Shown: in pieces, positions 34,054 to 42,572 of the stretch
Layout of the letters: each line of letters starts with the position of its first letter
How positions within the stretch are numbered: position 1 is the first letter of the stretch
Assembly (NCBI GenBank): GCA_027077795.1
Contig: JALWTT010000006.1
Location: forward strand, 521,781 to 585,780
Length of the DNA: 64,000 bases
From: Thermotogaceae bacterium
GTDB taxonomy: Bacteria; Thermotogota; Thermotogae; Thermotogales; Thermotogaceae
Direction of reading: 5' to 3'
Position numbers and translations under genes: made by a program
Notes under the pieces: model-generated
Told to the model about the DNA's origin: nothing
The model's database searches: none
The model's input: only the letters and a program-made list of their open reading frames with translations

Positions 34054-35322
34054 GTGAGAATTAGGGTAGATTTAAAACCTTCAGAGCTCCCAAGAAGTTG
34101 GTACAACGCTTTAGCAGATCTTCCGTTCAAACTCGATCCACCACTTGATCCGGAAACATCGAAACCGGTGAACCCTGAAAAGCTTCTGGCGATTTTTCCA
34201 CGACCGATTGTTGAACAAGAGTTACCGGAGGGGAGGTTCGTGGAAATACCTGAGGAAGTTCTCAAAGAGTATTCGGTTTATAGACCAACTCCTCTGTTCA
34301 GGGCAAACTTTTTGGAAGAGTACCTTCAAACTCCGGCGAGGATCTACTACAAGTACGAAGGAGTCAGTCCTACAGGTAGTCACAAGACGAATACTGCCAT
34401 CGCTCAGGCGTACTTCAACAAAATAGACGGTGTAAAAAGACTTGTTACCGAAACAGGAGCAGGGCAATGGGGAAGTGCGCTTTCTTACGCCGGGAGTAAA
34501 TTTGGCCTTGAAACGAAAGTTTTCATGGTGAAGGTTAGCTATGAACAAAAGCCGATGAGGAAGAACTTGATGAAACTCTTTGGAGGGGACGTGACTCCAA
34601 GTCCGAGCGATAAGACGAGCTTTGGAAAGAAACTCCTTGAGGAAGATCCAAGCAATCCTGGTAGTTTGGGAATAGCGATAAGTGAAGCACTTGAGATAGC
34701 TATAAGGAGCGAAGATACAAAGTATGCTCTTGGGAGCGTTCTAAACCATGTTCTTCTCCATCAAACCGTTATAGGGCTCGAGATAAAAAGGCAACTTGAA
34801 ATCCTCGGAGAGAAGCCAAATGTGATAATCGGTTGTCATGGTGGAGGATCTAACTTTGGGGGGACAATTCTACCATTCGTTCCAGATAAACTCTCAAGGG
34901 ATAATCTTGAATTCGTGGCTGCGGAGCCGAAAGCTTGCCCCTCTCTAACAGAGGGTGAGTTCCGATATGATCACGGTGATACAGCTGGTTTGACCCCTCT
35001 TTTTAAGATGTACACGCTTGGAAAAGATTTCATGCCTCCAAAGATACATGCAGGTGGCCTTAGGTATCACGGATCTTCTCCCATAATAGCGAGAATGGTG
35101 AAAGAGGGTTTGGTCAGAGCTGAGGCGTACGAACAAAACGAGGTTTTCAAATGGGCAAAGATTTTTTCAAGGTTAGAGGGAATAGTTCCAGCTCCCGAAT
35201 CCGCACATGCAATAGCGTCTGCAGTCCATCACGCCTTAATGGCAAGAGAAGAGGGAATAGAAAAGGTGATCGTTTTCAATCTAAGTGGTCATGGTCTTTT
35301 CGACCTCTCCGCTTACAGCTAA
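34054..35322 (+). CDS. trpB2: Tryptophan synthase beta chain, TrpB2 type
   Basis: A PLP enzyme of 422 residues that condenses indole with serine (or phosphoserine in some TrpB2 enzymes) to tryptophan. SPTGSHKTNTA carries the PLP lysine (K111), GAGQWGSAL follows, and the phosphate loop is GCHGGGSNFGG. The N-terminal extension (LPRSWYNALADLP, PRPIVEQE) and the length above 400 mark the TrpB2 class, which usually lacks TrpA contacts; no trpA or other trp gene is adjacent. GTG at 34054 follows AGGGGGGAT. It lies behind the trp leader attenuator and ends in a terminator, so it is a single-gene unit controlled by Trp-tRNA charging. Confidence 0.95.
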   Translation: MRIRVDLKPSELPRSWYNALADLPFKLDPPLDPETSKPVNPEKLLAIFPRPIVEQELPEGRFVEIPEEVLKEYSVYRPTPLFRANFLEEYLQTPARIYYKYEGVSPTGSHKTNTAIAQAYFNKIDGVKRLVTETGAGQWGSALSYAGSKFGLETKVFMVKVSYEQKPMRKNLMKLFGGDVTPSPSDKTSFGKKLLEEDPSNPGSLGIAISEALEIAIRSEDTKYALGSVLNHVLLHQTVIGLEIKRQLEILGEKPNVIIGCHGGGSNFGGTILPFVPDKLSRDNLEFVAAEPKACPSLTEGEFRYDHGDTAGLTPLFKMYTLGKDFMPPKIHAGGLRYHGSSPIIARMVKEGLVRAEAYEQNEVFKWAKIFSRLEGIVPAPESAHAIASAVHHALMAREEGIEKVIVFNLSGHGLFDLSAYS

Positions 35323-35324
35323 GA

Positions 35325-35348
35325 AGGCGCCTTTTCGGGCGCCTCTTT
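35325..35348. terminator. Bidirectional terminator after trpB2
   Basis: AGGCGCC (35325-35331) pairs with GGCGCCT (35338-35344) around a TTTTCG loop, followed by CTTT. It lies between the trpB2 stop and the stop of the convergent minus-strand gene. The core resembles the terminator at 24872. Confidence 0.8.
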
Positions 35349-35851
35349 CATTCATCTTTCTTCCTGAACAGAGATATCATGAGCCTAACCTCTCCGACGC
35401 CTATTCCCAACCTTCTAGCTATTTCTATATCACTTATACCTTCGTCATACATCGAGACTATCTTCTTTTCTATCCCTATATCTTCTTCAGCTTCTTCCAT
35501 CTCTTCTTCCGACTCTGGGTTTTTTTCTCCACTGGGTTCTATCTCCTCCTGTTTTTCCTCCACGAAAACTTCTTCTTTCAACTTCATGATGTCAGTCATC
35601 TTGACCACAAGTGATGAATATATATCATTTGCTTCCCTCATGACTTTCTTTATCTCGTTTATCTTTTTATCCAGCATCTCGATTCTCATGGAAGAAACAT
35701 GTTTGAACCTTCCCATAAGTTCTAGAATCCTTTGCTCCATCATTTCAAATTCCTCGTCTTCAACCTTCTTTTTGTTCATGAGAAAGCTTGCCCAACTAAA
35801 AGCTAAAGCTCCAACTGTTGATATCACTATCAGGAAACTCGAGACATCCAT
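35348..35851 (-). CDS. Membrane-anchored coiled-coil protein with C-terminal HTH-like segment
   Basis: A 167-residue protein of unknown function. One N-terminal membrane segment (VSSFLIVISTVGALAFSWASF) is followed by a coiled coil to about residue 95 (EEFEMMEQRILELMGRF...), a strongly acidic linker (EEKQEEIEP...EEEMEEAEED), and a C-terminal helix-turn-helix-like block (KKIVSMYDEGISDIEIARRLGIGVGEVRLMISLF). The final block resembles the HTH of small DUF6115-like or FlaG-neighbour proteins, but I cannot name the family with confidence. It starts with ATG at 35851, next to the stop of the Sir2 gene, so it is probably co-transcribed. It could tether DNA or protein at the membrane. Confidence 0.75.
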   Translation of the reverse strand: MDVSSFLIVISTVGALAFSWASFLMNKKKVEDEEFEMMEQRILELMGRFKHVSSMRIEMLDKKINEIKKVMREANDIYSSLVVKMTDIMKLKEEVFVEEKQEEIEPSGEKNPESEEEMEEAEEDIGIEKKIVSMYDEGISDIEIARRLGIGVGEVRLMISLFRKKDE

Positions 35852-36595
35852 TTACTTCACCCCCAGCTCCTCGGCGACCCTTTTGAAGAACTCCTCAACA
35901 TCTGTCTCGTATTTTCTGTATGCTATACCGTCAAGCCCTGTCTCGCCCAGGTTTATTATCAACAATTTTCCACCATTTTCAACTGTCAATCTGGGAATCA
36001 TAGCTGCTGGATAAACCACGAGCGATGATCCCACGACAATTGCAAGGTCGGATTCCTCGGCTATTCGGTACGCCTTGATGAGTGCCTTTTCAGGAAGAGA
36101 TTCACCGAAGAAAACAACATCTGGTTTGAGAATTCCACCGCATTTCGGACATCTGGGAATTTCTCCATGAGCTATTTTTTCTTCCACCGCTGTGTGATCG
36201 TATATCTCTCCGCATTTTGTACAAACATATCTGTCAAGTGATCCATGAAGTTCTATGACTCTTCTCGTTCCAGCTTTCTGGTGAAGTCCGTCTATGTTTT
36301 GTGTTATCACCCAACCAATCATATTCTGTCTCTCCATCTCAGCTATAACCTTGTGGGCGATGTTTGGCTCGGCGCTCCTCATGTTGAGAATTCTCTCTGA
36401 GTGTATTTTGTAGTACTCTCGTGGATTCTCATGGAATTTTTCTATGTCGAATATGTCGGATGGTATCTTTGTGTAAAGGCCGTTTTTCCCCCTGAAATCC
36501 GGTATACCACTTGGAGTTGACACTCCAGCTCCGGTGAAAACATACGCACTTCTAGAGGACTTCACTATGTTCAGGAATTCCTTGGGTTCATTCAC
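35852..36595 (-). CDS. cobB: Sir2-family NAD-dependent protein deacylase
   Basis: Removes acyl groups from protein lysines using NAD+. It has 247 residues. The NAD-binding GAGVSTPSGIPDFRG is at 22-36, TQNIDGLH at 98-105, catalytic His117 in ELHGS, and the zinc site Cys125, Cys128, Cys149, Cys152 (CTKC, CPKC). The later NAD segments VVGSSLVVYPA and IINLGET are present. It matches bacterial class U/III sirtuins of the Thermotoga type in length. The GTG start at 36595 overlaps the end of the upstream membrane protein gene by eight bases. Confidence 0.96.
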   Translation of the reverse strand: MNEPKEFLNIVKSSRSAYVFTGAGVSTPSGIPDFRGKNGLYTKIPSDIFDIEKFHENPREYYKIHSERILNMRSAEPNIAHKVIAEMERQNMIGWVITQNIDGLHQKAGTRRVIELHGSLDRYVCTKCGEIYDHTAVEEKIAHGEIPRCPKCGGILKPDVVFFGESLPEKALIKAYRIAEESDLAIVVGSSLVVYPAAMIPRLTVENGGKLLIINLGETGLDGIAYRKYETDVEEFFKRVAEELGVK

Positions 36596-37187
36596 CCCTC
36601 TCGTACACCACCTTTGGGAAAGCCTTGAGAGCGCCGTTCCTCCAGACGAGTATTATGCTTCCATCTTTTTCCACCCTTTCTGTTTCCTTCGGATCGACTG
36701 AGTCAACTTTGGCATTTCCAGGGAGAATAACCTCCACTGTGGAATCTCCAACCGCATTTATCTTCACGTCACCCAAGGACGCTTCATAAACAGTCTTTCC
36801 ATCTTCATGCCTTACAAGAGCGGCTCCTTTGAGAGAGAGTATCTCACTTATCTCAAGAGTCTGAGAATCGACTTTTTTCGTCCTGTAGGAATATGAAATA
36901 ACCTTCAGATCCCTCTTGAGTTTTTCTCCAAGATCCTTGAAATATTTGTCTATAACATCGGTTGCCCCACTCTTCAGGGTATCCAAGTATTTGTTCAAAT
37001 ACGTATCCTTTCTGAAAACCACCCTGGTTGTAGTCGTGAAGGTAGCGGAATCTGTAAAACCATACTCGTAGGTAGCTTCATAGTGAGCCACCTCGTAGGG
37101 TCTCTTGCTCATGAACATGATCACTATGTCCACTACGAGCATCACTACTACAACCAATATAAGGGTGTATAGAAGAGTGCTTTTCAT
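36588..37187 (-). CDS. Single-pass membrane protein of unknown function
   Basis: A 199-residue protein with one N-terminal membrane segment (LLYTLILVVVVMLVVDIVIMF) and a beta-rich exported domain (ATYEYGFTDSATFTTTTRVVFRKD, VISYSYRTKKVDSQTLEISEILSLKG). It resembles the DUF4897-type proteins I associate with Thermotogales, but this is from memory and not certain. It overlaps the Sir2 gene downstream and the PLP enzyme gene upstream, so it belongs to the same operon. No catalytic motif is seen. Confidence 0.75.
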   Translation of the reverse strand: MKSTLLYTLILVVVVMLVVDIVIMFMSKRPYEVAHYEATYEYGFTDSATFTTTTRVVFRKDTYLNKYLDTLKSGATDVIDKYFKDLGEKLKRDLKVISYSYRTKKVDSQTLEISEILSLKGAALVRHEDGKTVYEASLGDVKINAVGDSTVEVILPGNAKVDSVDPKETERVEKDGSIILVWRNGALKAFPKVVYERGE

Positions 37188-38113
37188 AAAATCCCCTCCA
37201 AGGCTTGAATTTGAGCGAACAATCCAAAAACTCCTCCGGTGTGAACAAATATAACCTTTTCTCTTTCTCCCATGGTTTCCATCATACCCCTAAAGGCCTT
37301 TGCCGTATACACTGGATCCAGGATTACGCCACTTTCGCTTGCAACGTATTTTATCATTTTTAGATCTTCTTCCTCTGGATATGCGTAATCTTTTCCTTCA
37401 AAGCCCCTTAGAAGATTTATACCTGAAAAATCTTCTATTCCAAGTTGGGATAATATCCTTTTTATCTTTTCGACAACGACATCCGTGGGCTTTTTGTGAA
37501 CCACTACACCCCTGACATCCACTTTCAAACCAAGCTTCTTCACGCCACTCAGTATCCCCGCATATGTTCCCGCACTGCTTGTAGCTACGTATATCGCGCT
37601 GAACTCTTCCAAATCCGCTTGCTTGTTAAGCTCGAACACTGCATCTTCATATCCCTTGGATCCGATGAAATTGGATCCTCCTTCTGGAATTACATAGACC
37701 CTTTTCCCCATGGATTCGAGTTCTTCCGCCCGATTTCTCATTATCTCATCTATATCCTCATATTCATTTGGAGTGACGATTTCTATCTTTGCCCCCATTA
37801 GATGATTCAGCAGGAAGTTTCCACTGCTCCTACCGGGATACCACTCTTTCAAGAATAGGATCACGTCCATCCCAAGCCTTTTGGCAAGGTAATTAGTCGC
37901 TCTGGCGTGGTTCGATTGGATTGCACCACAGGTAATTACCACATCCGATTTTCTCTCAAGTGCCTCACCGAGTAGATACTCAAGCTTCCTTATCTTGTTA
38001 CCACTGGCTACGAAATCTGTCATATCATCTCTCTTTATCCATACTTCTTTTCCATCGAAAATGTACTTCTCAAGAGGAGTGGGTTTTTTTGCAAGTTCGA
38101 GTTTCAAAATCAT
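37184..38113 (-). CDS. PLP-dependent D-cysteine desulfhydrase / ACC deaminase family enzyme
   Basis: A type II fold PLP enzyme of about 309 residues. The N-terminal block PTPLEKYIFDGKEVWIKRDDMTDFVASGNKIRKLEYLLGEA contains the PLP lysine region (SGNKIRKLE), followed by TCGAIQSNHARATNYLAKRLG and STSSAGTYAGI as phosphate-binding loop. These match D-cysteine desulfhydrase/ACC deaminase; specificity (D-Cys, D-Ser, L-Cys) is not clear. The ATG at 38113 is very close to GGAGGTG (two bases), so the TTG at 38107 may be the real start. A longer open frame to 38455 runs through the opposite-strand ruvA and is not coding. Confidence 0.9.
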   Translation of the reverse strand: MILKLELAKKPTPLEKYIFDGKEVWIKRDDMTDFVASGNKIRKLEYLLGEALERKSDVVITCGAIQSNHARATNYLAKRLGMDVILFLKEWYPGRSSGNFLLNHLMGAKIEIVTPNEYEDIDEIMRNRAEELESMGKRVYVIPEGGSNFIGSKGYEDAVFELNKQADLEEFSAIYVATSSAGTYAGILSGVKKLGLKVDVRGVVVHKKPTDVVVEKIKRILSQLGIEDFSGINLLRGFEGKDYAYPEEEDLKMIKYVASESGVILDPVYTAKAFRGMMETMGEREKVIFVHTGGVFGLFAQIQALEGIL

Positions 38114-38127
38114 CACCTCCTTGAGGG

Positions 38128-38140
38128 ATTGTAGTACAAT
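38128..38140. promoter_or_regulatory. Palindromic -10 pair between divergent genes
   Basis: ATTGTA-G-TACAAT gives TACAAT on both strands, 38135-38140 for ruvA and 38133-38128 for the PLP enzyme. Each is a reasonable -10, but no clear -35 is seen on either strand, and the leaders would be very short. Confidence 0.35.
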
Positions 38141-38159
38141 TTTGCCCGAGGTGGGAGGA

Positions 38160-38720
38160 TTGATAAGAAGGATAACAGGGAAAGTTGTGGGAATAGGGAG
38201 AGACCGAGTGGTCATAGATGTGTGTGGCTTCGGATTGGAGGTCCTTTGCCCAGCAGATGTGATAGAGAACTTGAGAATCGGTGAGGAAGTCACGATGTTG
38301 ACAACGATGACATTTGGGGATGAGCCTCGGATATACGGTTTTCTCAGTGAAGAAGAGCAAAGGGTTTTTGAAAGACTCATGAGGGTTCCAAAAGTTGGCC
38401 CAAAAACCGCTTTGAGAATCTTGTCATCTTCAGATACCGAAACGCTTGTATCCATGATAAAATCAGGTGATCATCGGGCTCTTTCGAGAATTCCGGGTAT
38501 AGGCTTGAAAACAGCGGAAAGAATTGTGGCAGAACTCAGAAAAGAGTTCTCAGATTTTGAGGTCGAGGAGATCCACGATTTCTCCGACGCTTTGGATGCA
38601 CTTGTTGCACTAGGCTACTCCACAAAAGAGGCCATAAGTGCCATCAAAAGTGTGGCTAAACCTGGAATGAATGTTGAAGATATCATAAAGGGGGCTTTGA
38701 GGTTTCTCTCCAAACTATGA
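38160..38720 (+). CDS. ruvA: Holliday junction DNA helicase subunit RuvA
   Basis: Binds Holliday junctions and loads RuvB. A 186-residue protein with the OB-fold N-terminus (LIRRITGKVVGIGRDRVVIDVCGFGLEV), the two helix-hairpin-helix motifs (MRVPKVGPKTALRIL and LSRIPGIGLKTAERIVAEL), and a C-terminal RuvB-contacting domain (DALDALVALGYSTKEAISAIKSV). The start is TTG at 38160, six bases after GAGGTG, which matches the usual MI-R-G-K family N-terminus. An open frame back to 37995 runs over the PLP gene and is not used. Confidence 0.96.
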   Translation: MIRRITGKVVGIGRDRVVIDVCGFGLEVLCPADVIENLRIGEEVTMLTTMTFGDEPRIYGFLSEEEQRVFERLMRVPKVGPKTALRILSSSDTETLVSMIKSGDHRALSRIPGIGLKTAERIVAELRKEFSDFEVEEIHDFSDALDALVALGYSTKEAISAIKSVAKPGMNVEDIIKGALRFLSKL

Positions 38721-39331
38721 GAGTGATCTTCTTGTATTCCAAGTATGGCATGGCGAGGTTCATTTCCTCAAGGGACACGGTGAGAGCCATAGAGAGAAAC
38801 TTCAGAAGAGCCAAGATTCCCATGATATTTACAGAAGGTTTCCACCCTCATCCGATCTTATCCTTCCTAGACTCGATGCCAGTTGGTGTGGTAAATCGGG
38901 CTTTGTACTTCTCCGTGGAAGTTGAAAGCTGGGATGAGGAGATGTTCAAAGAGCTTAAATCCACCTCAGTTGAGGGATTAGAGCCTATGAAGTTTTGGGT
39001 GTCTGAAGCGAACATAAATTCTCTGGCAGATTCCTACAGATATGAGGTATTTCTTGAGAAGGCCGCTGTAGATATCTCGAGGCTCTCGAAGGAGAGTTTG
39101 GTGAGAAAGGGAAAAAAGGAAACCAAGTACAAACTCAGAGAGTTAACGGAAGATTTGAAAGTTGTGAATTTGAAAAGATATTACTTGGTGAAGTATACTT
39201 CAAAAAGGGAGAAGGTGTTCTCTCCATGGGAGATAATAAAGCTGGTAAAAGCGCGAGAGGGAATATTCCTTCCCATACTTGAAGAGGTAATGTGCAATGG
39301 AATCCCCTTGAGAATAGTTTTGGAGGGATGA
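38717..39331 (+). CDS. Radical-SAM-linked protein (DUF2344 / TIGR03936 type)
   Basis: A 204-residue protein of a family usually fused to, or next to, B12-binding radical SAM proteins and often near Rne/Rng. Diagnostic residues are [42 protein letters not shown] (family pattern K.G.aRFiSh.D....eRa.RRa..P...seGF.PhP). Its radical SAM partner is not in the neighbouring genes. It overlaps ruvA by four bases, and its end overlaps the ribosome site of the next gene. Molecular role unknown. Confidence 0.88.
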   Translation: MRVIFLYSKYGMARFISSRDTVRAIERNFRRAKIPMIFTEGFHPHPILSFLDSMPVGVVNRALYFSVEVESWDEEMFKELKSTSVEGLEPMKFWVSEANINSLADSYRYEVFLEKAAVDISRLSKESLVRKGKKETKYKLRELTEDLKVVNLKRYYLVKYTSKREKVFSPWEIIKLVKAREGIFLPILEEVMCNGIPLRIVLEG

Positions 39332-39333
39332 AA

Positions 39334-39708
39334 ATGGCGAAGTTGGTTATGCTCGTCGATGATTCGAACGTTTTGAGAAAGATAACGGTGTTTAACTTGA
39401 GAAAACATGGCTATGATGTTGTCGAGGCTACCAATGGGGAAGAGGCTATTCAGAAACTCAGTGGAGGAGTGAAGCCAGATTTGATGCTGTTGGACATAAT
39501 GATGCCGAAGATGGATGGATTTACTGTACTGAAAAAGCTCAAAGAAAACGAAGGTTGGAAAGAAATACCAGTGATCGTGCTGACAGCTAAGGGAGGAGAA
39601 GAAGACGAAAGGACAGCGATGCTGCTAGGGGCAACAATGGTTATGACGAAACCGTTCAGCCCAGTTCAACTGATTCAAGAGGTCAAGAGGGTGATAGGGG
39701 ATGCATAA
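39334..39708 (+). CDS. CheY-like single-domain response regulator
   Basis: A 124-residue receiver with no output domain. Acidic pair D9-D10, phospho-acceptor D54 ([11 protein letters not shown]), T84 and K106 are all in place. ATG at 39334 lies six bases after GGAGGG; the frame to 39292 is over the previous gene. It is directly followed, with an eight-base overlap, by a SpoIIE-type phosphatase gene, so it may control that phosphatase through protein-protein contact. Confidence 0.93.
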   Translation: MAKLVMLVDDSNVLRKITVFNLRKHGYDVVEATNGEEAIQKLSGGVKPDLMLLDIMMPKMDGFTVLKKLKENEGWKEIPVIVLTAKGGEEDERTAMLLGATMVMTKPFSPVQLIQEVKRVIGDA

Positions 39709-41077
39709 GGAGCTAAGAAGGCTCCTTGAGAGAGTCTGCTCCATAGTCGAGAAAGATGTGGAAGAAGTAACAGACGAGGATTTGATCCCCAGAGCCGAGG
39801 AATGCTTAGAAATTGTGGAAAAAGAGATAAAGGAATATTCCCAACAGCTTGAAGAATACTCCATAATGATGGAAGCGCATCTTGAGGAGCTTACAAGAAC
39901 CTATGAAGAGCTAGCCACACTTTTTGAGGTGAATAAGATCCTTGGAGAGTTTGAATTCCCGTATAAAACGGTTGACAGGATAAGACAGATATTAGGAGTG
40001 CTGAAAAACGCAATTCCTTTTAAGGGAGTCATAATCAAACTGAAAACGCCTGATGATGATATAGATTACATAGATGGAGATACTGAAATTCTTCAATCAG
40101 TTGTAGAAAAGCTTAAAGAGAAGGAAGAGATAGAGTCTGTCATACTCGTGGATTCCTTTAAGGACAGCGAGTTTGGTAGGATGAATTTGTTGGTAGTTCC
40201 TGTGAGGAGTCCAAGCTCTTACTGGGGTTACATAGCCCTTGTGGAGAAGAAAGAGGGTATTTTTACAGCAGCGGATAGAAAGATGATAGAATCCGTTTCT
40301 CAGCAGATATCTTCCGCGCTAGATAGAATAGCGTTCATGAAGGATGAAATCGAGAGGCAGAGGATGAAAGAGCAACTTGAGATAGCCAAAAACATTCAAA
40401 TAGGACTTTTCCCAAAGGTTCTTCCCAGGACGGAGAAAATAGTCGTCTCCGCCTCCAGCACCCCTGCAATCCACGTTGGAGGGGATTACTACGATTCCTT
40501 TCCATATGCTGATGGAATCTTAGCTGTGGTTGCTGATGTATCTGGTAAGGGTGTCCCCGCAGCCCTTCTGATGAGCTCCACAAGGTCAGCGCTGAGGTCC
40601 ATGAGTAAGACGACGAAAGATCTCAAGACTCTCATTTATGAGCTGAACAACATGCTGTGTGAGGACCTATCTGAAGACAGGTTTATAACCATGGTAGCCA
40701 TGCTCATAAACGACTTAGGAAAGCTCACTTTGGTGAACGCTGGTCACGATCCAATTTACATAGTAAAAGAAAACGAAGTGTTTAACATAGAAGCTGACGG
40801 GATCCCTTTGGGTATAATACCAAACTACAGTTATGAGGATAAGGTTGTGGATATACCTTCTGGGGCTTTTGTGGTAGCCTACACCGATGGGGTGCCTGAG
40901 GCTAGGAACACAGAAGGTGAGGAGTTTGGATTTGAGAGGTTTGAGAACGTACTCAGATCTCTGAGTACAGATGATCCAGAGAAAGCCATGTTGAAGATAA
41001 AAGAAGCCGTGTTTGAGTTCTCAAGGGGAGCTCCGCAGCATGATGACACTACCATAATGGTGATAAGGTATTTATAA
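39701..41077 (+). CDS. SpoIIE/RsbU-family PP2C phosphatase with coiled-coil and GAF-like domain
   Basis: A 458-residue phosphoserine/threonine phosphatase. Residues 1-70 are coiled coil ([28 protein letters not shown]). Residues 75-215 are a GAF-like sensor. The SpoIIE domain starts near 235 ([16 protein letters not shown]) with metal ligands in [18 protein letters not shown] and HDDTTIM. In related bacteria such enzymes dephosphorylate anti-anti-sigma factors (STAS proteins), but none is found here. The preceding CheY-like protein is the likely input. Confidence 0.93.
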   Translation: MHKELRRLLERVCSIVEKDVEEVTDEDLIPRAEECLEIVEKEIKEYSQQLEEYSIMMEAHLEELTRTYEELATLFEVNKILGEFEFPYKTVDRIRQILGVLKNAIPFKGVIIKLKTPDDDIDYIDGDTEILQSVVEKLKEKEEIESVILVDSFKDSEFGRMNLLVVPVRSPSSYWGYIALVEKKEGIFTAADRKMIESVSQQISSALDRIAFMKDEIERQRMKEQLEIAKNIQIGLFPKVLPRTEKIVVSASSTPAIHVGGDYYDSFPYADGILAVVADVSGKGVPAALLMSSTRSALRSMSKTTKDLKTLIYELNNMLCEDLSEDRFITMVAMLINDLGKLTLVNAGHDPIYIVKENEVFNIEADGIPLGIIPNYSYEDKVVDIPSGAFVVAYTDGVPEARNTEGEEFGFERFENVLRSLSTDDPEKAMLKIKEAVFEFSRGAPQHDDTTIMVIRYL

Positions 41078-41091
41078 GAGGAGGTGTAAGT

Positions 41092-41850
41092 GTGTCTGGT
41101 CACAACAAGTGGGCGAACATAAAACACAGAAAGATGGCACAAGATGCGAAAAGATCGAAGATGTTCACTAAAATCATAAGGGAGCTTATAGTCGCTGCAA
41201 GAGAAGGAGGAGGGGATCCCGAGAAAAACCCGAGACTCAGAGCTGCCATTGAAAGGGCAAAGGCTGCGAACATGCCAAAAGATAACATCGAGAGGGCTAT
41301 AAAGAAGGGGACAGGAGAACTTGAGGGGGAACAATACTACGAAACAGCCTATGAAGCTTATGCCCCAGGGGGAGTTGCTCTTTTGATAAAAGCTGTCACG
41401 GACAACAAGAACAGGACAGCTCAGGAAGTAAGGCACGCCTTGTCGAGATACGGAGGCTCGATGGCAGAAAGTGGATCAGTCAGTTGGATATTCGAAAGAA
41501 GGGGAATAATAAACATCCCGAGAGAAAGAGTGTCAGATGTTGAAGAGCTTGCCATGATAGCAATAGATGCCGGTGCTGAAGATATAAAGGATGATGAAGA
41601 CCCGATAGAAATAGTAACTGCCCCTGAAAGTCTTTCAGATGTCAGAAAAGCTTTGGAAGAAGCAGGGTATGAGGTTGAGGCTAACATCAGCTACATTCCA
41701 AAGAACACCGTTCATGTAACCGGCACAGACGCGGAAAAACTCTTGAAACTCTTGAACGTTCTTGAGGATCTCGATGACGTCCAAGAAGTCATAAGTAACT
41801 TTGAGATGGATGATGCAGAGATGGAGAAAATAATCGCAACGCTGGGATGA
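41092..41850 (+). CDS. YebC/PmpR family protein
   Basis: A 252-residue cytoplasmic protein of the TACO1/YebC family, with the N-terminal signature [31 protein letters not shown], the middle domain [23 protein letters not shown], and an acidic C-terminal domain. Members have been described as DNA-binding regulators and, more recently, as translation factors that help ribosomes through proline stretches. Start GTG at 41092, behind GGAGGTG. The stop overlaps the next ATG. Confidence 0.96.
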   Translation: MSGHNKWANIKHRKMAQDAKRSKMFTKIIRELIVAAREGGGDPEKNPRLRAAIERAKAANMPKDNIERAIKKGTGELEGEQYYETAYEAYAPGGVALLIKAVTDNKNRTAQEVRHALSRYGGSMAESGSVSWIFERRGIINIPRERVSDVEELAMIAIDAGAEDIKDDEDPIEIVTAPESLSDVRKALEEAGYEVEANISYIPKNTVHVTGTDAEKLLKLLNVLEDLDDVQEVISNFEMDDAEMEKIIATLG

Positions 41851-42572
41851 GAACTCTGGCCTTGCTTCTCATCCCAATCTTGGCTTTCCCCAGGTTTTTG
41901 ATCGTCACCGGGTCGAGCTTGGGGAAAGGTCCTTTTATATCTATCAAAGCTATTTTCAGCACGGATTATCCACAGGTAAAATCGCTCGCAGACTTCAACT
42001 TGCAGATAGTAAGTCTTGGAGGAAACCTCTTTTTCAATTCGGGGAGCTTACTGGACTCCATAAAATCTTTTCAATTGGATATGGACACTGTTCAGCTTTC
42101 CTATGGATGGCTCAGGCCTGATCTCGAGGTTCCGGATACGGTTCCTCCAGGGAACTGGCTCTTGAGGATTGGAAAGGCGTACATAGATATTTCAAGCAAC
42201 CCAAAAATGTGGGTGAACCTGTGCCCGATTTTTGTCGAGGCTGGGATGAGAGAAAGAGCTGTGGGAATCGTTCCAAAGTTTGGAGAAATTGGTGGGGGAT
42301 ACCTTATGAGAAAAGGCAAAGGCGAGATTATCCTAAATATAGGGAAGCTGTTTCTCGGTTTTTCAGAGAAGGGTGTGAGCGTTTCTTTGAATACTCCAAA
42401 GGTTGTTGTATCATTTAAAGACGGTAGAACAAGTGCCTTCTTTTGGAACAAGAATGGGTACGTTCAGATAAATGAGGACGGTACGAAGTTCATAGAAAGG
42501 GTGGGATTAATCTATGTCATTGGGAGATTCTCAAGGCGAGAAAAAGAACTCGGGATCGGCTTTCAGTTCTGA
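41847..42572 (+). CDS. Hypothetical exported protein
   Basis: I do not recognise this 241-residue protein. It has an N-terminal signal-like segment ([21 protein letters not shown]), and the rest is beta-rich with alternating hydrophobic residues ([50 protein letters not shown]). It could be a small outer-membrane or envelope protein. It is linked by ATGA to the YebC gene and overlaps cheR by 59 bases. No lipobox or catalytic motif. Confidence 0.7.
   Translation: MRTLALLLIPILAFPRFLIVTGSSLGKGPFISIKAIFSTDYPQVKSLADFNLQIVSLGGNLFFNSGSLLDSIKSFQLDMDTVQLSYGWLRPDLEVPDTVPPGNWLLRIGKAYIDISSNPKMWVNLCPIFVEAGMRERAVGIVPKFGEIGGGYLMRKGKGEIILNIGKLFLGFSEKGVSVSLNTPKVVVSFKDGRTSAFFWNKNGYVQINEDGTKFIERVGLIYVIGRFSRREKELGIGFQF

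Noticed and set aside
33881..34054. A T-box riboswitch instead of a leader peptide in front of trpB2
   Set aside because: No T-box antiterminator sequence (AGGGTGGNACCGCG-like) or specifier loop is visible; a translated frame with three Trp codons and a good ribosome site fits better.
35151..36014. A 287-codon plus-strand open frame after trpB2
   Set aside because: It starts inside trpB2 and runs antisense to the HTH-like and Sir2 genes; composition (long Ser/Phe/Ile runs) is that of a shadow frame.
37184..38455. A 423-codon version of the PLP enzyme
   Set aside because: The extra N-terminal part lies antisense to ruvA and does not resemble the family; the start is near 38113.
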